Under the pieces are notes generated by a model. That model had not been told where the DNA came from, did no database searches, and was given only the letters and a program-made list of their open reading frames with translations. Shown piece after piece: positions 32,969 to 44,398 of a DNA stretch of 64,000 bases. The stretch comes from Agrostemma githago. Its lineage: Eukaryota > Streptophyta > Magnoliopsida > Caryophyllales > Caryophyllaceae. Location of the stretch: assembly GCA_958450325.1 (NCBI GenBank), contig OY288247.1, forward strand, positions 55,183,701-55,247,700, in the 5' to 3' direction. Each line of letters starts with the position of its first letter. Within the stretch, counting starts at the first letter, position 1. The position numbers and the translations under genes are program-made.

Positions 32969-34352
32969 TTACGTCCCCGTAACCGAAGTAATTACCTGAT
33001 CGAAGAGATGAGGAAAACGTTTCTGCATCAATGCTTTTGTTTCCCAGGTGGCCTCCCCGACGTTGTGATTAGACCACAAAACCTTGACAAGGGCTGTTTC
33101 TCCTCCCCTGGTTTTCCAAAATTTTCGATCTAAAATTTCCTTGGGAACCTCCTCATAAGCAAGAGAATCATCTAACTGAATCGTCTCAGGTTCAATGATG
33201 TGAGACGGGTCATGTGGGGACCTAGCACAACTTCGTCGGCCTTCTCGTCCCAACATACCGGGCTCCTACACTTCCTTCCATATAACGCTTCAAACGGTGC
33301 CATCTGGATGCTAGCATGGTAGCTGTTGATGTAAGAGAACTCAATCAAATCCAGTCGATCCTCCCACGAACCCCGAAATTCCAAGGCACAGGCCCGCAAC
33401 ATGTCTTCCAAAGTCTGTATGGTTCGTTCTGTCTGACCGTCAGTCGCGGGGTGAAAGGCTGTACTCATCTTCAATTGTGTACCCAAGGATTCCTGCAACT
33501 CCTGCAAAATTTCGAGATGAACCTCGAATCAAGATCTGACACAATGTCCTTAGGTACTCCATGTAATTTCAGAACATGCCTCCTATAAGCCATTGCTAGC
33601 TCAGCCTTACTCCACGTATCCTTCATTGGCACGAAGTGAGCCGACTTGGTGAGTCGATCTACTATCACCCAAATCATATTATTCCCCTTTGGGGTTCCCG
33701 GTAAACCGATAATGAAATCCATGGAAATGGAGTCCCACTTCCACTCAGGTACCTCTAAGGGTTGCAGCTTACCCTGTGGTCGTTTGTGTTCACTCTTGAC
33801 CTTCTGACAAGTCAGACATCTGGACACAAACTTGGCCACTTCTCTCTTCATGTTGTCCCACCAGAATGTCTTCTTCAGATCCTTATACAATTTGTCCCCA
33901 CCCGGATGTACCGAGTAAGGACTACAATGCGCCTCGGTCATGATTTTCCTCCTTAAATCTCCTCCTTCCGGCACCCACCACCTGTCATTGAACCTGAGGC
34001 TCCCGTCTGGGTGAATGGTGGGATTTGAGGGTTCACCTCTCTCAATACGGGCTCGCCACATTAGATACTTCTGATCCAAAAACTGCTCTTCTCGTATTTC
34101 GGCGTACAACTCGGGTTGAATTGCCAAGTCCGACATTGCTTCCTCTTTTCTTATCACATGAATCCCCATTTGTTGCACTTCATTCCTTAGCCTCAATCTG
34201 GACATATCCAAACTCAGAGAATGCACCGATTTCCTGCTTAGAGCATCGGCCACCACGTTTGCCTTTCCCTCGTGGTATAAAATCTCCATATCATAATCTC
34301 CGATTAACTCGATCCATCGCCTCTGCCGCATATCCAAGGCGGTCAAATGCAA
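32969..34352 (-). pseudogene. C pol relic: RNaseH end, integrase, chromodomain
   Basis: Three frames on the minus strand. 34352-33471: RNaseH end (MRQRRWIELIGDYDMEILYH, NVVADALSRK), integrase zinc region (HPGGDKLYKDL..CLTCQKVKSEHKRPQG) and core start (MDFIIGLPGTPKGN, IVSDLDSRFISKF). Frameshift near 33500 into 33507-33172: FHPATDGQTERTIQTLEDML with the catalytic Glu, YGRKCRSPVCWDE. Then VVLGPHMT joins directly to DPSHIIEPETIQLDD in a third frame (33256-32969), deleting about 100 residues of the integrase C-terminal module. The last frame ends in a chromodomain (YEEVPKEILDRKFWKTRGGE, WSNHNVGEATWE). Chromodomains direct insertion to heterochromatin in this clade. Confidence 0.9.
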
Positions 34353-35629
34353 ACCCCGAAGTAAACCTCTAGTAGAAAAGGTGGACTCAAGCTAAAGGAT
34401 CAACAAATTCATTGATTAAGAGTCATTCTACTAGATTAAGGTCCAAAACCTACAATGGGTTATCTACAATGGAATGTAAACTCTTGTAATAAGCTTGTAA
34501 TCGGGTTTTCGAAAACATTTAGTCCTAGACACGCTATACAAAAGCAAAAGGAACACACGAAAAAGAAAAAAGGCAAATAAAAGAAAACACAAGTAAAGTC
34601 ATGTACTCCATACTCCATCGACATACAAGCCACACAATCAACCCAACACCCAAAATGCTCAACTTCGAGAGCCTCCAATAGCAACAACCTAACTCCTTTA
34701 CAAAATTAAAGAAAGAAGGAAGGAATTTACCGAGCGGAGTGCTTTCATAATCTCTTCAATTCGCGCTTCAAGGTGGTGGTTACCTATAAGAGTGGAGAAC
34801 AAGACCGTACACCAAACACGAAAACATAACGAGGAACAAGAAAAGAAAAGGGAAAGAAAGGAGAAAAATGTTTTTGATTTTTCGAATTTTTCAAATTTTT
34901 AGGGATTTTGAAAAGATTTTTGCAAAACAAAAGGATAGTAGACTCCTCCCCCACACTAAAACTGTACATTGTCCTCAATGGACAAGTAGGGGAAGAACGA
35001 AAAAGTCGGAAAAGAAAAATCTTTTTGGATTTATAGGTTTTTTCAAGTGTTTTTGGATTTTTCAAAATTTTTGAGAAGAGAAAAAGAAAATAAAGAAAGC
35101 GATAAAATAGTGGCGGGCCTAGGTGTAATCACATCACCTAGACCCTAGCCAAGTGGCTAAGAAGTTGAAAAAGAAGTAAAAGAGAAGAAAAGAAGTTAAA
35201 ACGAAGGGGTGAAGAATTGGGCATAGGTGTAGTCACGTCACCTAGCCCAGATTAAGAAATATTGAGAAAAGTTTATTAAAATTTGGATTTTTCAAAAAGG
35301 TCAATGGCGTAATCACATCGCCTAAAGACCGGGAGCAAAACCAAGGCCGCTACGGCCACAAAAATACCAATGGTACAGTGGGACAGCTTGCAAATTTGGT
35401 TCGAGATAAAACAATCACAATGATTATAATGATTGGACAAGGAACAAGGAACAATATTAATTCAAAGATATACAATCGTAGATGATTAAAGACTCACCGA
35501 CACAATCCACACAAATACCCACAACACAAACAAACCATATTGTCTACTGACTCTTATAGGGGTGTCTGTCTAATTTGAATAGTCATTTGACGGAAAAGAA
35601 GCCGTCGGAGTGCCCTCACCGGCATACTC
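34353..35629 (-). other. 3' region of H, non-coding
   Basis: A/T-rich. Stretches such as GGTGTAATCACATCACCTAG (near 35121) and CTAGTAGA..GGTGGACTCAAG (near 34370) recur, diverged, in F at 51067-51100 and 50209-50235, showing common descent of the 3' regions of H and F. No gene. Confidence 0.6.
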
Positions 35630-36315
35630 CTAAACTCTTATTTCCCCTGATTCGGACAGTCGGAATTCACAGGGACCTAGAGGTAGGTCCCAATTGTGAC
35701 AGTTATAAATATTGGTTCGGTTTCTGCTGGGGACTATTAAAGCACGGTCATGGCTAAGAGAGACGAGGCGATGGTCAGGTAATTTAAAGATCCAGGTAGG
35801 GAAGTAGGCCTCGTCAAGCCAGACACGGTAATCATATGGGATAAGATGGTCGGTCGCGTAACCCAAATTTCTTGCTATTAAAGTCACTAGACCACCACAG
35901 TCGACAGAGGGGCGTTGGGCAACTATGATTTGATGAAAGTGTAACGCCACGACAATAGGTAGGTCAAGGGGGTTAGGGTTACCGAGCAAAGAGTCACTAA
36001 TTAATTGCAAGACACACACATTGAGGTTGATAATATTGTCGGTAGATGGCAAAAGACAGTGGGAAAGAATTTCAGCGAAATAACGGATGGCAGGGTTATG
36101 GATTTCGGCGGTAAAGCTAGAATTAGGTTCGAAATCACGTTGACCCGGCGCTATGCGCCTCCACGAGTCTCTCCTAGTCGCACTACTTTGAGAATCACTT
36201 AGGGGTCTAATTAGTCCGGTACCCGATGAGGGTAAACCTAGAGCTAAGCTAAAATCGGAAATATTTAAACAGTGATTTCTACCGAACAGTCTAAATTTGA
36301 ACTCTCTTGGTGTGG
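35630..36315 (-). pseudogene. ATHILA-type ORF of H, C-terminal part
   Basis: Minus strand continuation of the ORF starting at 59821. The frame runs on from the F junction as PREFKFRLFGRNHCLNISDF to a stop at 35630. It contains INLNVCVLQLISDSLLGN and CGGLVTLIARNLGY, patterns found in the ATHILA ORF-1 family (PF03078) and in E at 44834-45460. No internal stop in this part. The role of these proteins, encoded downstream of pol, is unsettled; some authors call them env-like. Confidence 0.7.
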
Positions 36316-36914
36316 TGATGCGAGGGATTTGTCGTCTATCCTGCCGATCAAGTAATAACCAACTAACCTAAGCTAGGTAGCTAGGGTAAGTCGGGTCGAT
36401 CCACAGGGACGGGGTGTCGGACTAAGGTGTGCTACGGTCTAAGACTAGGTTCGAGAGAAACTAACTAGGATGATGGCTAAGGTGAACTAATGACTAAGCT
36501 AAACAAATTACTAATGATAAATGGAAGCTAATAAAGCGATAAGAAGAAACTAGGGCTAGGTCGGGTTCATGGATGTCAAGGAGATCAAAAGGAGGAAACG
36601 GGGTTTACTAGCATGCTTTCGTAGCCTAGGTTACGATAGGGCTCTCGCTACTTAAACGGCCTAGTGGTCGTCCTCACCACGCTCTCGCTACTAATGAGGG
36701 AACTAAACCAACCAAACGCACACATACAAGAGAAGAGGCAAGAAAAACAAGGATTGATCATCTCGAGTCTCACAAGCATTTCATCGAACATGTGGAGGGC
36801 AAGGAAAATAATGAAACAACAAAAACTACAACTAGTACCACCCATCTCACCCTAATCATCTCTAATCACACCCAATCCCCCTACTAACCCTAGGGGATAA
36901 CTACTCAAACATAT
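36316..36914 (-). repeat. 3' LTR of F, part 1
   Basis: Begins TGATGCGAGGGATTTG at 36316. Matches 56295-56359 plus 57976-58507 of the other LTR. It contains the motif CGGGTCGATCCACAGGGAC (36392-36410), shared by the Athila-type LTRs here. Interrupted by E at 36915. Confidence 0.9.
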
Positions 36915-38245
36915 TGATGTGTCGTATTTATATAGATTTATTCCCTCGATTCCGTTGTCTTTTATGGTCAGAACGCGCTCTTTAGAGCCGTTTCTTCTAA
37001 CATTTTGCTTTGAGTGAGTTTTTTTGTAGATTCTACACGATTTCAGGTCTTTATGTGCATTTACACTCATATCCGGTTAGAAGAACGATCCCGAGATAAA
37101 ACCCGTGCCTCGAGACTTTTAGGCGAAGAAGAAATGGGAAGTGACGATTCATTGGGCCATGAGAAGCGGCCCATTACTTCTTTTATTAGTGCGTGCACAC
37201 CAGCCTGCATGTGACCGGTGGCCTGCTGGCCGGCCGGCATGACACAAGGCCAATTTTAGCTTCATTTTTAGGTGTGCGTCGGCCCCTGCATGTGGCAGGC
37301 GGCCTGCCAGCCGGCCGGGGTGCACACCCAGTTCATTTCCGCCTAATTTTGTATAACTAAGGAGGAGGATTATTTTCTATCATCACTTTTTCATACTTAG
37401 CTTATTTTTACTTGAGAAAACTCGTGGCCCTTAGGATTCTAGCACTCGGTTTTCACTCGAATTCGATTTCGGTAATTTCGTTTTATGCAATTTTCAGTTT
37501 GATGTTTCAATATTCATCGTAAATTATTTCGTTCGTCGTAATTATCTCTATTTGCGTTTCGATGCTCCGTTTACTTCGCTAGTTTTTTTCGTTTGATTAT
37601 CGCTAGATTTGTTTGCTTCACTTTTAATCATGAATTCCATGTATGCGTATTGCTGTTCCGTAATTATCATGCGTAGCTAATTTTCTCGCTAGGGTCGAGG
37701 GGGATCGATGGATTATTATACGATTATGCTACTTCGATGCTAAATTTATAATTATGCTAGTGCCATCTTTGCGTGTTTTATTTGTCGATTAATTTGTTAA
37801 AGGCCACAACATTTTAATCTGTTTGGGAAATTCTAGTTCTTGTGCGAAAGCCGAATTAGGATTTGATCACGCGCGATTTGGTAGGGAGTCTAATAAGTTG
37901 CGAGAGCCCGTTAGATCCTTCCTAGGTTGACACGATTCGAGAGAACGTGTTATAGCCGACTAGCATGTTATATGTTTATTATTATCGTCGCATAATTGTT
38001 GAGCATCTATCGTGAACCCGTGACCTTAGTTTTCATCTCTTTATTAGATTAAATTATTTATTATCGCATTTTAGTAGTGTTTTTATATCTTTCCATGAAT
38101 TAAACCGTTTCGAGCATCTAGGATCGCCATAACTATTTGACTAGTTTAACTGTTTCCCTGTGGATTCGATACCTTGCTTGCCGCTATCTTCTTGTTAGTA
38201 GCATTAGGTTTACCTTGATTGGGTGAGACGATTTAACCCACATCA
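36915..38245 (+). repeat. 5' LTR of E
   Basis: TGATGTGTCG to CCCACATCA. It contains a pair of GC-rich inverted-repeat segments (about 37195-37330) and a TATA-like TGTATAACTA at 37350-37359 just after them. Confidence 0.95.
37195..37330. repeat. Palindrome cluster in 5' LTR of E
   Basis: Two diverged ~65-bp segments: GGCCTGCTGGCCGGCCGGCA and, 80 bp on, GGCAGGCGGCCTGCC followed by CAGCCGGCCGGGG. GGCAGGC-G-GCCTGCC has perfect 7-bp arms. The cluster ends ~25 bp before the TATA-like box. It recurs in the 3' LTR at 47094-47229. Confidence 0.8.
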
Positions 38246-38249
38246 ATTT

Positions 38250-38267
38250 TGGCGCCGTTGCCGGGGA
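38250..38267 (+). other. Primer binding site of E (tRNA-Asp)
   Basis: TGGCGCCGTTGCCGGGGA, 4 bp after the LTR, exactly complementary to the 3' end of plant tRNA-Asp (..CCCCGGCAACGGCGCCA). Usual for Athila. Confidence 0.92.
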
Positions 38268-38371
38268 AACGGTTTTTCTTGTTTTTTAGCTTGTTTCATC
38301 TATGCTCTCTTTCGTCTGAAGGAGTTAAAACTCCTTGAGATTGATCTCACTTTTCTACTGTAGTTTTGCTT

Positions 38372-41233
38372 ATGCCCAGGTCTTTTCGGTCATCATAGCT
38401 TACTCCGTTCGACCCTTAGCCCGAGAAAACCTTTCGTAGGCGACGACAGTTTTGGAGAGAGATTTCCGCAGCACCCGATCTTGCGACTTTGGAAGCTATT
38501 CATACTGAATTTGTAGCTGAGAATCAGTCCTTTGAAGAGGAACATCAATCTCAGCCCGAGATCATTTTACCACCCCCTCCGATCATAAAAATGTCGAAGC
38601 TTTCTAGTCATTCGGAGCCCGAGCAAACTGCTCTTCCTAAGTTGGTTAAACGACCAACTGCCACTCAAGGTACATTTGAGATTTGACCCGCCTTCATTAC
38701 TTTGGTGGAAAAGAATCAATTTGGTGGTGACTCTAAGGAGGATCCTCACAAGCATATGAGGATATTTACTGATTATTGCTCCACGATTCCGCTTTCGGCC
38801 GGGGTAACACAAGAAGAAGTCATGGAGATGCTCTTCATGTTCTCACTACGGGATTCCGCTAGGGAGTGGATAACCGATCTTGATAAAGTCACCGAGGGGA
38901 TTACCGATTGGAATTCTCTTGTTCTTGCCTTCTACAAGCACTATTACCCTCCACCGAAGACGAACATGCTCCGGAGTCAAATCACAAATTTTCGTCAAAC
39001 TCCGAACGAGAATATTCATGAAGCGTGGGAGCGGTTCAAGAAGCTTGTGAAGGAATGCCCGCACCATGGTTTTCAGGTTTGGTTTCTTTGTAAACATTTT
39101 TATAACGGGTTGTATGATGATTGCAGGAGTACACTGGATTCGGCATGCAATGGGCGTTTCCAATGTAATGTGGATGATGATAAGGCTTGGCAAACAATAG
39201 AAGAGATGGCATCTCACCACTCCCGATGGGGTAATCCACGTGGTAATACTCGATCAAATTCCGGTGAAAGTGGGTCCTCGAATGTCGTGGCTATTCAATT
39301 AGCCGCTTTGGCTAAGAGGTTTGATGCATTTGAAGTGTCAAATTCTCAAGGGGGAGGAGGCATGCATCAAGTACATGCCATGCAAGAATATGCATGTGTT
39401 TGTTGTGGTGCCGCGGACCACCAAGATCAAGATTGCCTAGGTTCCATAGAATAGGTGAATGCGTTCCATTCTATGCGCCCACGTTATCCATATATGAATC
39501 AACCGGGCTATGATGCATCTCTCTTGTCTTACAGGAGTACTAATGTCTTGAACCCGCCTATTACACCACCTTATGTGCCCCCGCACAAGCAGAATCTCCA
39601 GAATCAGCATCAGCAGAATTTCCAGAATCAAGGAAATTTTCAGAATCAGCAGCAATTCCATAATCAAGGGAATTTTCAGAACCAACAGAATTTCGGAAAT
39701 CAAAGGAATTTCCAAAATCAGGGAAATTTTCAGCAGCGACCTCTCTCGGGTCAACATCAACAAAATTTTGGCAATACTAATCAGAACTTCGGGAATTCTC
39801 ATCAGAATTTCGATACTAGTCAGCAGAATTTTGGCCAATCCTCATCACAAGCTCAAGGTAATTCTTCTTCTTCTTCGAGTTCTAATGAAATGGCTGAGCT
39901 TCATAATATGATGCAGATGATGGCCAAGACCCAGGAAACTATAATGGCTCAAATGCAAAAGAATGATCAAGCTAAGGATAATGCAATCAAGAATTTGGAG
40001 AACCAAGTGGGACACCTTGCCGCGTCACAAGCAACGCGTCAAAAAGGTAAACTCCCTTCTCAAGGTGATCAACAACATGATACGGCTAATGCGATCACTC
40101 TTCGTTGTGGCACACACTATGAAGGTCCGTCGATGCCTAAGGATGATTCACCGACCGAGAAGGAGGAGGTTTTAGTGGAAGATGTCAATGAGGATGCAAT
40201 TGTGGAAACTCCAAGTGATGAGCGAGTTCCACCACCCACTACTCCCGTTCCCACTCCGACTAGTCCAACAATTCAAGTACCATTTCCGGGTCGATTGAAG
40301 AATCGAAAGGAAACTACCCAGTTTGGCAAGTTCATGGAGGTTGTGAAGAATTTGCAGGTTACAGTCCCATTTACCGAGCTCATTATGCAGGTCCCGTCTT
40401 ACACCAAGTTTATGAAGGACATCTTGACTCGGAAGAGAAGCATTGGTGAGGTAGAAACCGTCGCTCTTACTGCAGAGTGTAGTGCTTTTTTACAGAACAA
40501 GGCCCCACCAAAGCTAAAGGACCCCGGTAGTTTTTCGATTCCTTGCACTATTGGCACCTTATCGATTGATAAGGCTTTATGTGATTTAGGTGCTAGTGTA
40601 AGTGTCATGCCTTACTCCGTTTGTGAAAAACTTAATATGGGTCCTCTTAGGTGTACTAGTGTCACTTTGCAGATGGCGGACCATTCCATAAAACGCCCTT
40701 TGGGAGTTTTTGAAGACGTGCCCGTTAGAGTTGGAAAATTTTTTATCCCGGTTGATTTTATCGTCCTTGACATGGCCGAGGACACCCAAATTCCCATAAT
40801 TTTGGGAAGGCCATTTTTGCACACCGCCGGCGCGGTGATTGATGTCAAGAACGGTAAATTGACCTTGGAAGTGGGTGGAGACACCATTGTTTTCTGCTTA
40901 GATAGTACACTTAAGAATCCGATGATAACGGATTCTTGCTGCATGATTGATGTTGTGGATGTTTTAGTTCATGATTCTATGGAGGCGTCCCTTATACGGG
41001 ATCCCTTAGAAGCTTTGATATGTTTGGAAGCGTGTGCAGGTGATGCTTCCGTCGACTCTGCTGTTGTTGATGCCTTAGAAGCTGCTTTGGATGGAAGAAT
41101 GCCCACGGAGGAGCAAGGTGTCGATGTAACCAACATCGTCCACACCTCATTTGCCAGAGACATAACCGTCCCGGAGCGTAAGCCACTTCCGTCTCACCTA
41201 AAATATGCCTTTTTAGACAATACCGAGAGCTAA
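38372..41233 (+). pseudogene. E gag-protease
   Basis: Frame from ATG 38372 (MPRSFRSS), typical Athila start. In-frame stops at 38396 (TAG), 38417 (TAG), 38684 (TGA) and 39452 (TAG); otherwise one frame to 41233. Gag core 38702-39220 (QFGGDSKEDPHKHMRIFTDY, LYDDCRSTLDSACNGRF). Zinc-knuckle-like CVCCGAADHQDQDC at ~39390. Then an Asn/Gln/Phe-rich repeat stretch (39590-39850: NFQNQGNFQNQ pattern) and an Asn/Gln-rich linker. Protease at ~40570 (ALCDLGASVSVMP) with the IPIILGRPFL flap region. All stops could arise from C-to-T changes. After 41233 the frame shifts into pol. Confidence 0.92.
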
Positions 41234-43668
41234 GTGCTGATTTAACTGAGCAACAACTTTCTGATTTGTTAGTTGTTTTAAAGAAAAATAGGAAAGCTTT
41301 GGGGTATAGTCTTGATGACTTGAAGGGAATCAGTCCCGATTTCTGTATGCATAGAATTAATCTTGAGGAAGGTCATCGTCCTTGTGTCCAAGGTCAACGT
41401 AAGTTGAACCCGAATATGCAAGAGGTTGTTAAAAAGGAAGTTATGAAATTGTTGGATGCGGGAATCATTTATGCGGTTCCCGATTCAAAATGGGTGAGTC
41501 CGGTACAAGTTGTACCTAAGAAGGGAGGGACTACTATGGCCCTGAATGAGAAGAATGAGTTAATCCCTACACGAATTGTGACGGGATGGAGAATGTGTAT
41601 AGATTATAGGAAGTTGAACACCGCTACACTTAAAGACCACTTCCCATTGCCCTTTATCGACCAAATGGTTGAGAGACTAGCTTCTCACAAGTATTTTTGC
41701 TATTTAGATGGATATTCGGGATTTTTCCAAATCTCGATACACCCCGCCGACCAAGAAAAGACCACGTTCACTTGTCCATATGGCACTTTCGCATATCGCA
41801 GGATGCCATTCGAGCTATGTAACGCACCCGCCACCTTTCAAAGGTGCATGATGAGCATCTTTTCCGACTACATCGAGTCCATTATGGAAGTGTTTATGGA
41901 CGACTTTAGTGTGTATGGTATGAGTTTTTCAGCTTGTTTAGCTAATTTGGATACCATTTTAAACCGATGTGTCGAGGTCAGTTTGGTCTTGAATTGGGAA
42001 AAGTGCCATTTTATGGTCACTGAGGGTGTTGTTTTGGGTCATGTAGTCTCCGAAAAGGGCATTCAGGTGGACAAAGCAAAGGTGCAAGTGATTGAGCAAT
42101 TGCCCTTGCCGATTAATGTGAAGGGAGTGAGAAGTTTCCTTGGTCACGCGGGATTTTATCGCCGCTTTATCAAGGACTTTTCCAAAATTGCTAAGCCACT
42201 TACACAATTGCTCCTAAAGGATGCCCCTTTCGATTTTACTAATGAGTGTGTTGAAGCTTTTGACAGGATTAAGCAGGCCCTCAATTCTGCTCCGATCATT
42301 CAGTCACCGGATTGGAATTTGCCATTCGAGATAATGTGTGACGCGAGTGATTATGCTGTGGGAGCAGTTTTGGGCCAAAGGAAGGACAAGGTCTTGCATG
42401 CTATATACTACGCTAGCAAAACACTTGATAATGCTCAAGTTAATTATGCCACCACCGAGAAGGAGTTGCTAGCTATAGTATATGCTTTGGAAAAATTCAG
42501 AACTTATTTGGTTGGATCGGAAGTCATTGTTTTCACCGATCATGCGGCTCTTAAGTACCTCCTTGCAAAGAAAGAAGCGAAGCCCCGACTACTTCGATGG
42601 ATCTTACTACTCCAGGAGTTTGATTTATCGATCCGGGATAAGAAGGGAGCGGAAAATGTCGTTGCGGATCATTTATCAAGGCTTAGAGTTGAGGAGGAAG
42701 GAGTTGTCATCCCCATAGATGATTCTTTTCCCGATGATTCTCTCATGGCCTTAGCTATTGGTGAAAGCGAAGGACCTTGGTATGCGGATTATGCTAATTA
42801 TTTAGTTGGCAAGGTATTACCTTCCGATCTTTCTTATCAACAAAAGAAAAAAATTCTACATGATGTTCGGCAATTTTTCTGGGATGGCCCTTATTTATTT
42901 AAGGAGTGTGCCGATGGTATTTTTCGTCGATGTGTCCCTCAATGGGAAGTTCGAGGAGTTCTAGAGAGTTGTCATTCATCGCCATATGGTGGCCATCATG
43001 GACCGAGCCGAACCACGGCTAAGGTCCTCCAGTCGGGTTTTTATTGGCCAACCTTATTCCGGGACGCCCAAGCTTTTATTATGTCCTGCGATGCATGTCA
43101 AAGGACCGGTAATATTTCTAGGAGGCATGAGATGCCTCAAAATGGGATTCTCGAAGTAGAAATTTTTGATGTTTGGGGTGTAGACTATCAAGGCCCGTTC
43201 CCGTCATCCAAGGGCAACCGATATATTTTGGTTGCGGTTGATTATGTCTCCAAGTGGGTGGAGGCGGTAGCATCTCCTGCTAATGATGCTAGAACGGTGA
43301 TTACTTTGTTTAAAAGGACTATTTTCCCCCGCTTTGGTGTTCCAAGGGCGATTATTAGTGATGGTGGAGTTTATAAGGAGCGCACCAAGCGCTGGCATGA
43401 CAAGCATATCCTTCACCGTGAGTTCAATGTGGGAGATAAGGTATTATTATTCAAATCTAGAATCCGGTTGTTTCCCTGAAAGTTAAAATCTCGTTGGTCC
43501 GGACCTTTTTCTGTTACCCATGTGGGTAAATTTGGCTCGATTGAAGTCGAGAGTGATTCAGGTGAACGATTCAAGGTGAATGGTCAAAGATTGAAGTTAT
43601 ATAATGAAGGTGCTCAAGTTGGAGCGATTGAGGTTATACGACTTCATCCCGTTCCCTTATCCCACTAA
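41234..43668 (+). pseudogene. E pol: RT, RNaseH, truncated integrase
   Basis: Main frame 41230-43479, continuing to 43668 after a TGA at 43477. RT 41450-42100 (WRMCIDYRKLNTATLKDHFP, CYLDGYSGFFQI, VFMDDFSVYG: the active site is FMDD, usual for Athila). RNaseH 42300-42690 (MCDASDYAVGAVLGQRKDK, ATTEKELLAIVYALEKFRTY, ADHLSRL). Integrase zinc region 42960-43110 (HSSPYGGHHGPSRTTAK, CDACQRTG), core to IISDGG; there VYKERTKRWHDKHI follows directly (43375). About 120 residues with the catalytic Glu are deleted. C-terminus SRWSGPFSVTHVGKFGSIEV..VNGQRLKLY. Confidence 0.93.
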
Positions 43669-44077
43669 ACCTTATTCTCATCAAGTCGTGCGGGACTCTA
43701 AACCAGCGCTACCGGGAGGCAGCCCGAGTATGTAAATAATTTCCCTCATTCTCGTTTTATTTTTATTTTTCCTTCAGTTGTTTTAGTGAGGACGAGAGGA
43801 GGGACTAATGTTTTTGGAGACGCGCAGAATCATCGGAAATGATTTGAATTGAAGGTATAAAAAAAAAAGAGGAAAAAATTCATCGTACTTGTGATAAAAC
43901 AGCAGGTCACCTCAGCCTAGGCCTAGAGGGCCTATCGACTCTAGGGGCGGAGGTACGAGTTGGATTTGAACTCGAAAAGAAGGATTTGTGCACCTCAGTC
44001 TGTGCCCAGGCCGCCTATAGACTTCAGGGGCCGAGGCACAAAGAAAAATTAAGGAAAATTGGAGCAAAAATCTCAAA
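43669..44077 (+). other. Spacer after E pol
   Basis: No gene. It contains two related ~70-bp segments (CTAGGCCTAGAGGGCCTATCGACT.. near 43915 and GCCCAGGCCGCCTATAGACTTC near 44005). Confidence 0.5.
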
Positions 44078-44215
44078 GAGGCAGTCCGGCCGGCCAACCG
44101 GCCCCCGGTCCATACCGGCTGGTTGTGAGAAGAAATTTTCGATTTAAAAAATCAAAAATAATGAGGAGGTCAGTCCGGCCAGCCAGCCGGCCGCCGGTCC
44201 AGACCGGCTGGGGCG
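44078..44215. repeat. Internal palindrome cluster of E
   Basis: Two segments: CAGTCCGGCCGGCCAACCGG and, ~85 bp on, CAGTCCGGCCAGCCAGCCGG, each followed by GGTCCA.ACCGGCTGG. Same CCGGCCGG motif as in the E LTRs. It lies ~185 bp before the ATHILA-type ORF and is followed by a C/T-rich stretch. Confidence 0.75.
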
Positions 44216-44398
44216 CACATCAGACCCCCAAACCCCAAATTCTCGTCATTTCCTCCAATTCTTTACTTCTCTCGCCTCTCTCTTCTCTCTCTCACCCCCA
44301 AACCCCAATTTCCCAGCATTCATCCTCCCCTTCTTCACTCTCTCTCCTCAAAATTTTCCCATTTTCCCCTCAAGTTTGCTACTTTCAGCTGATTTGCA

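Larger units (their letters stand above)
18808..34350 (-). mobile_element. C: chromovirus (Tekay-like Ty3/gypsy) remnant
   Basis: Minus-strand element with an LTR (18808-19868 plus 31879-32786, split by D), polypurine tracts at 32787 and 32945, and a pol 3' part ending in a chromodomain (32969-34352). Its 5' half and 5' LTR are absent; at about 34350 it joins Athila-type sequence H in mid-RNaseH. Chromodomain after integrase is the hallmark of chromoviruses. Two polypurine-LTR starts 158 bp apart show that it is a composite of two related 3' ends. Confidence 0.75.
34353..36315 (-). mobile_element. H: Athila-type element, 3' piece (left of F)
   Basis: It continues at 59507 across F; the target duplication is TGTGG at 36311-36315 and 59502-59506. 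It holds the second half of the ATHILA-type ORF (36315-35630) and part of the 3' region, with the TTTTAGTGTGGGGGAGGA-like motif (plus CCTCCCCCACACTAAA near 34945) typical of Athila 3' regions. At ~34350 it ends in the middle of chromovirus pol without an LTR: a deletion or rearrangement junction. Confidence 0.75.

Noticed and set aside
38250..38267. tRNA gene fragments (also 9429, 31161, 56274)
   Set aside because: Only 18-nt complements of tRNA 3' ends next to LTRs: primer binding sites, not tRNA genes.
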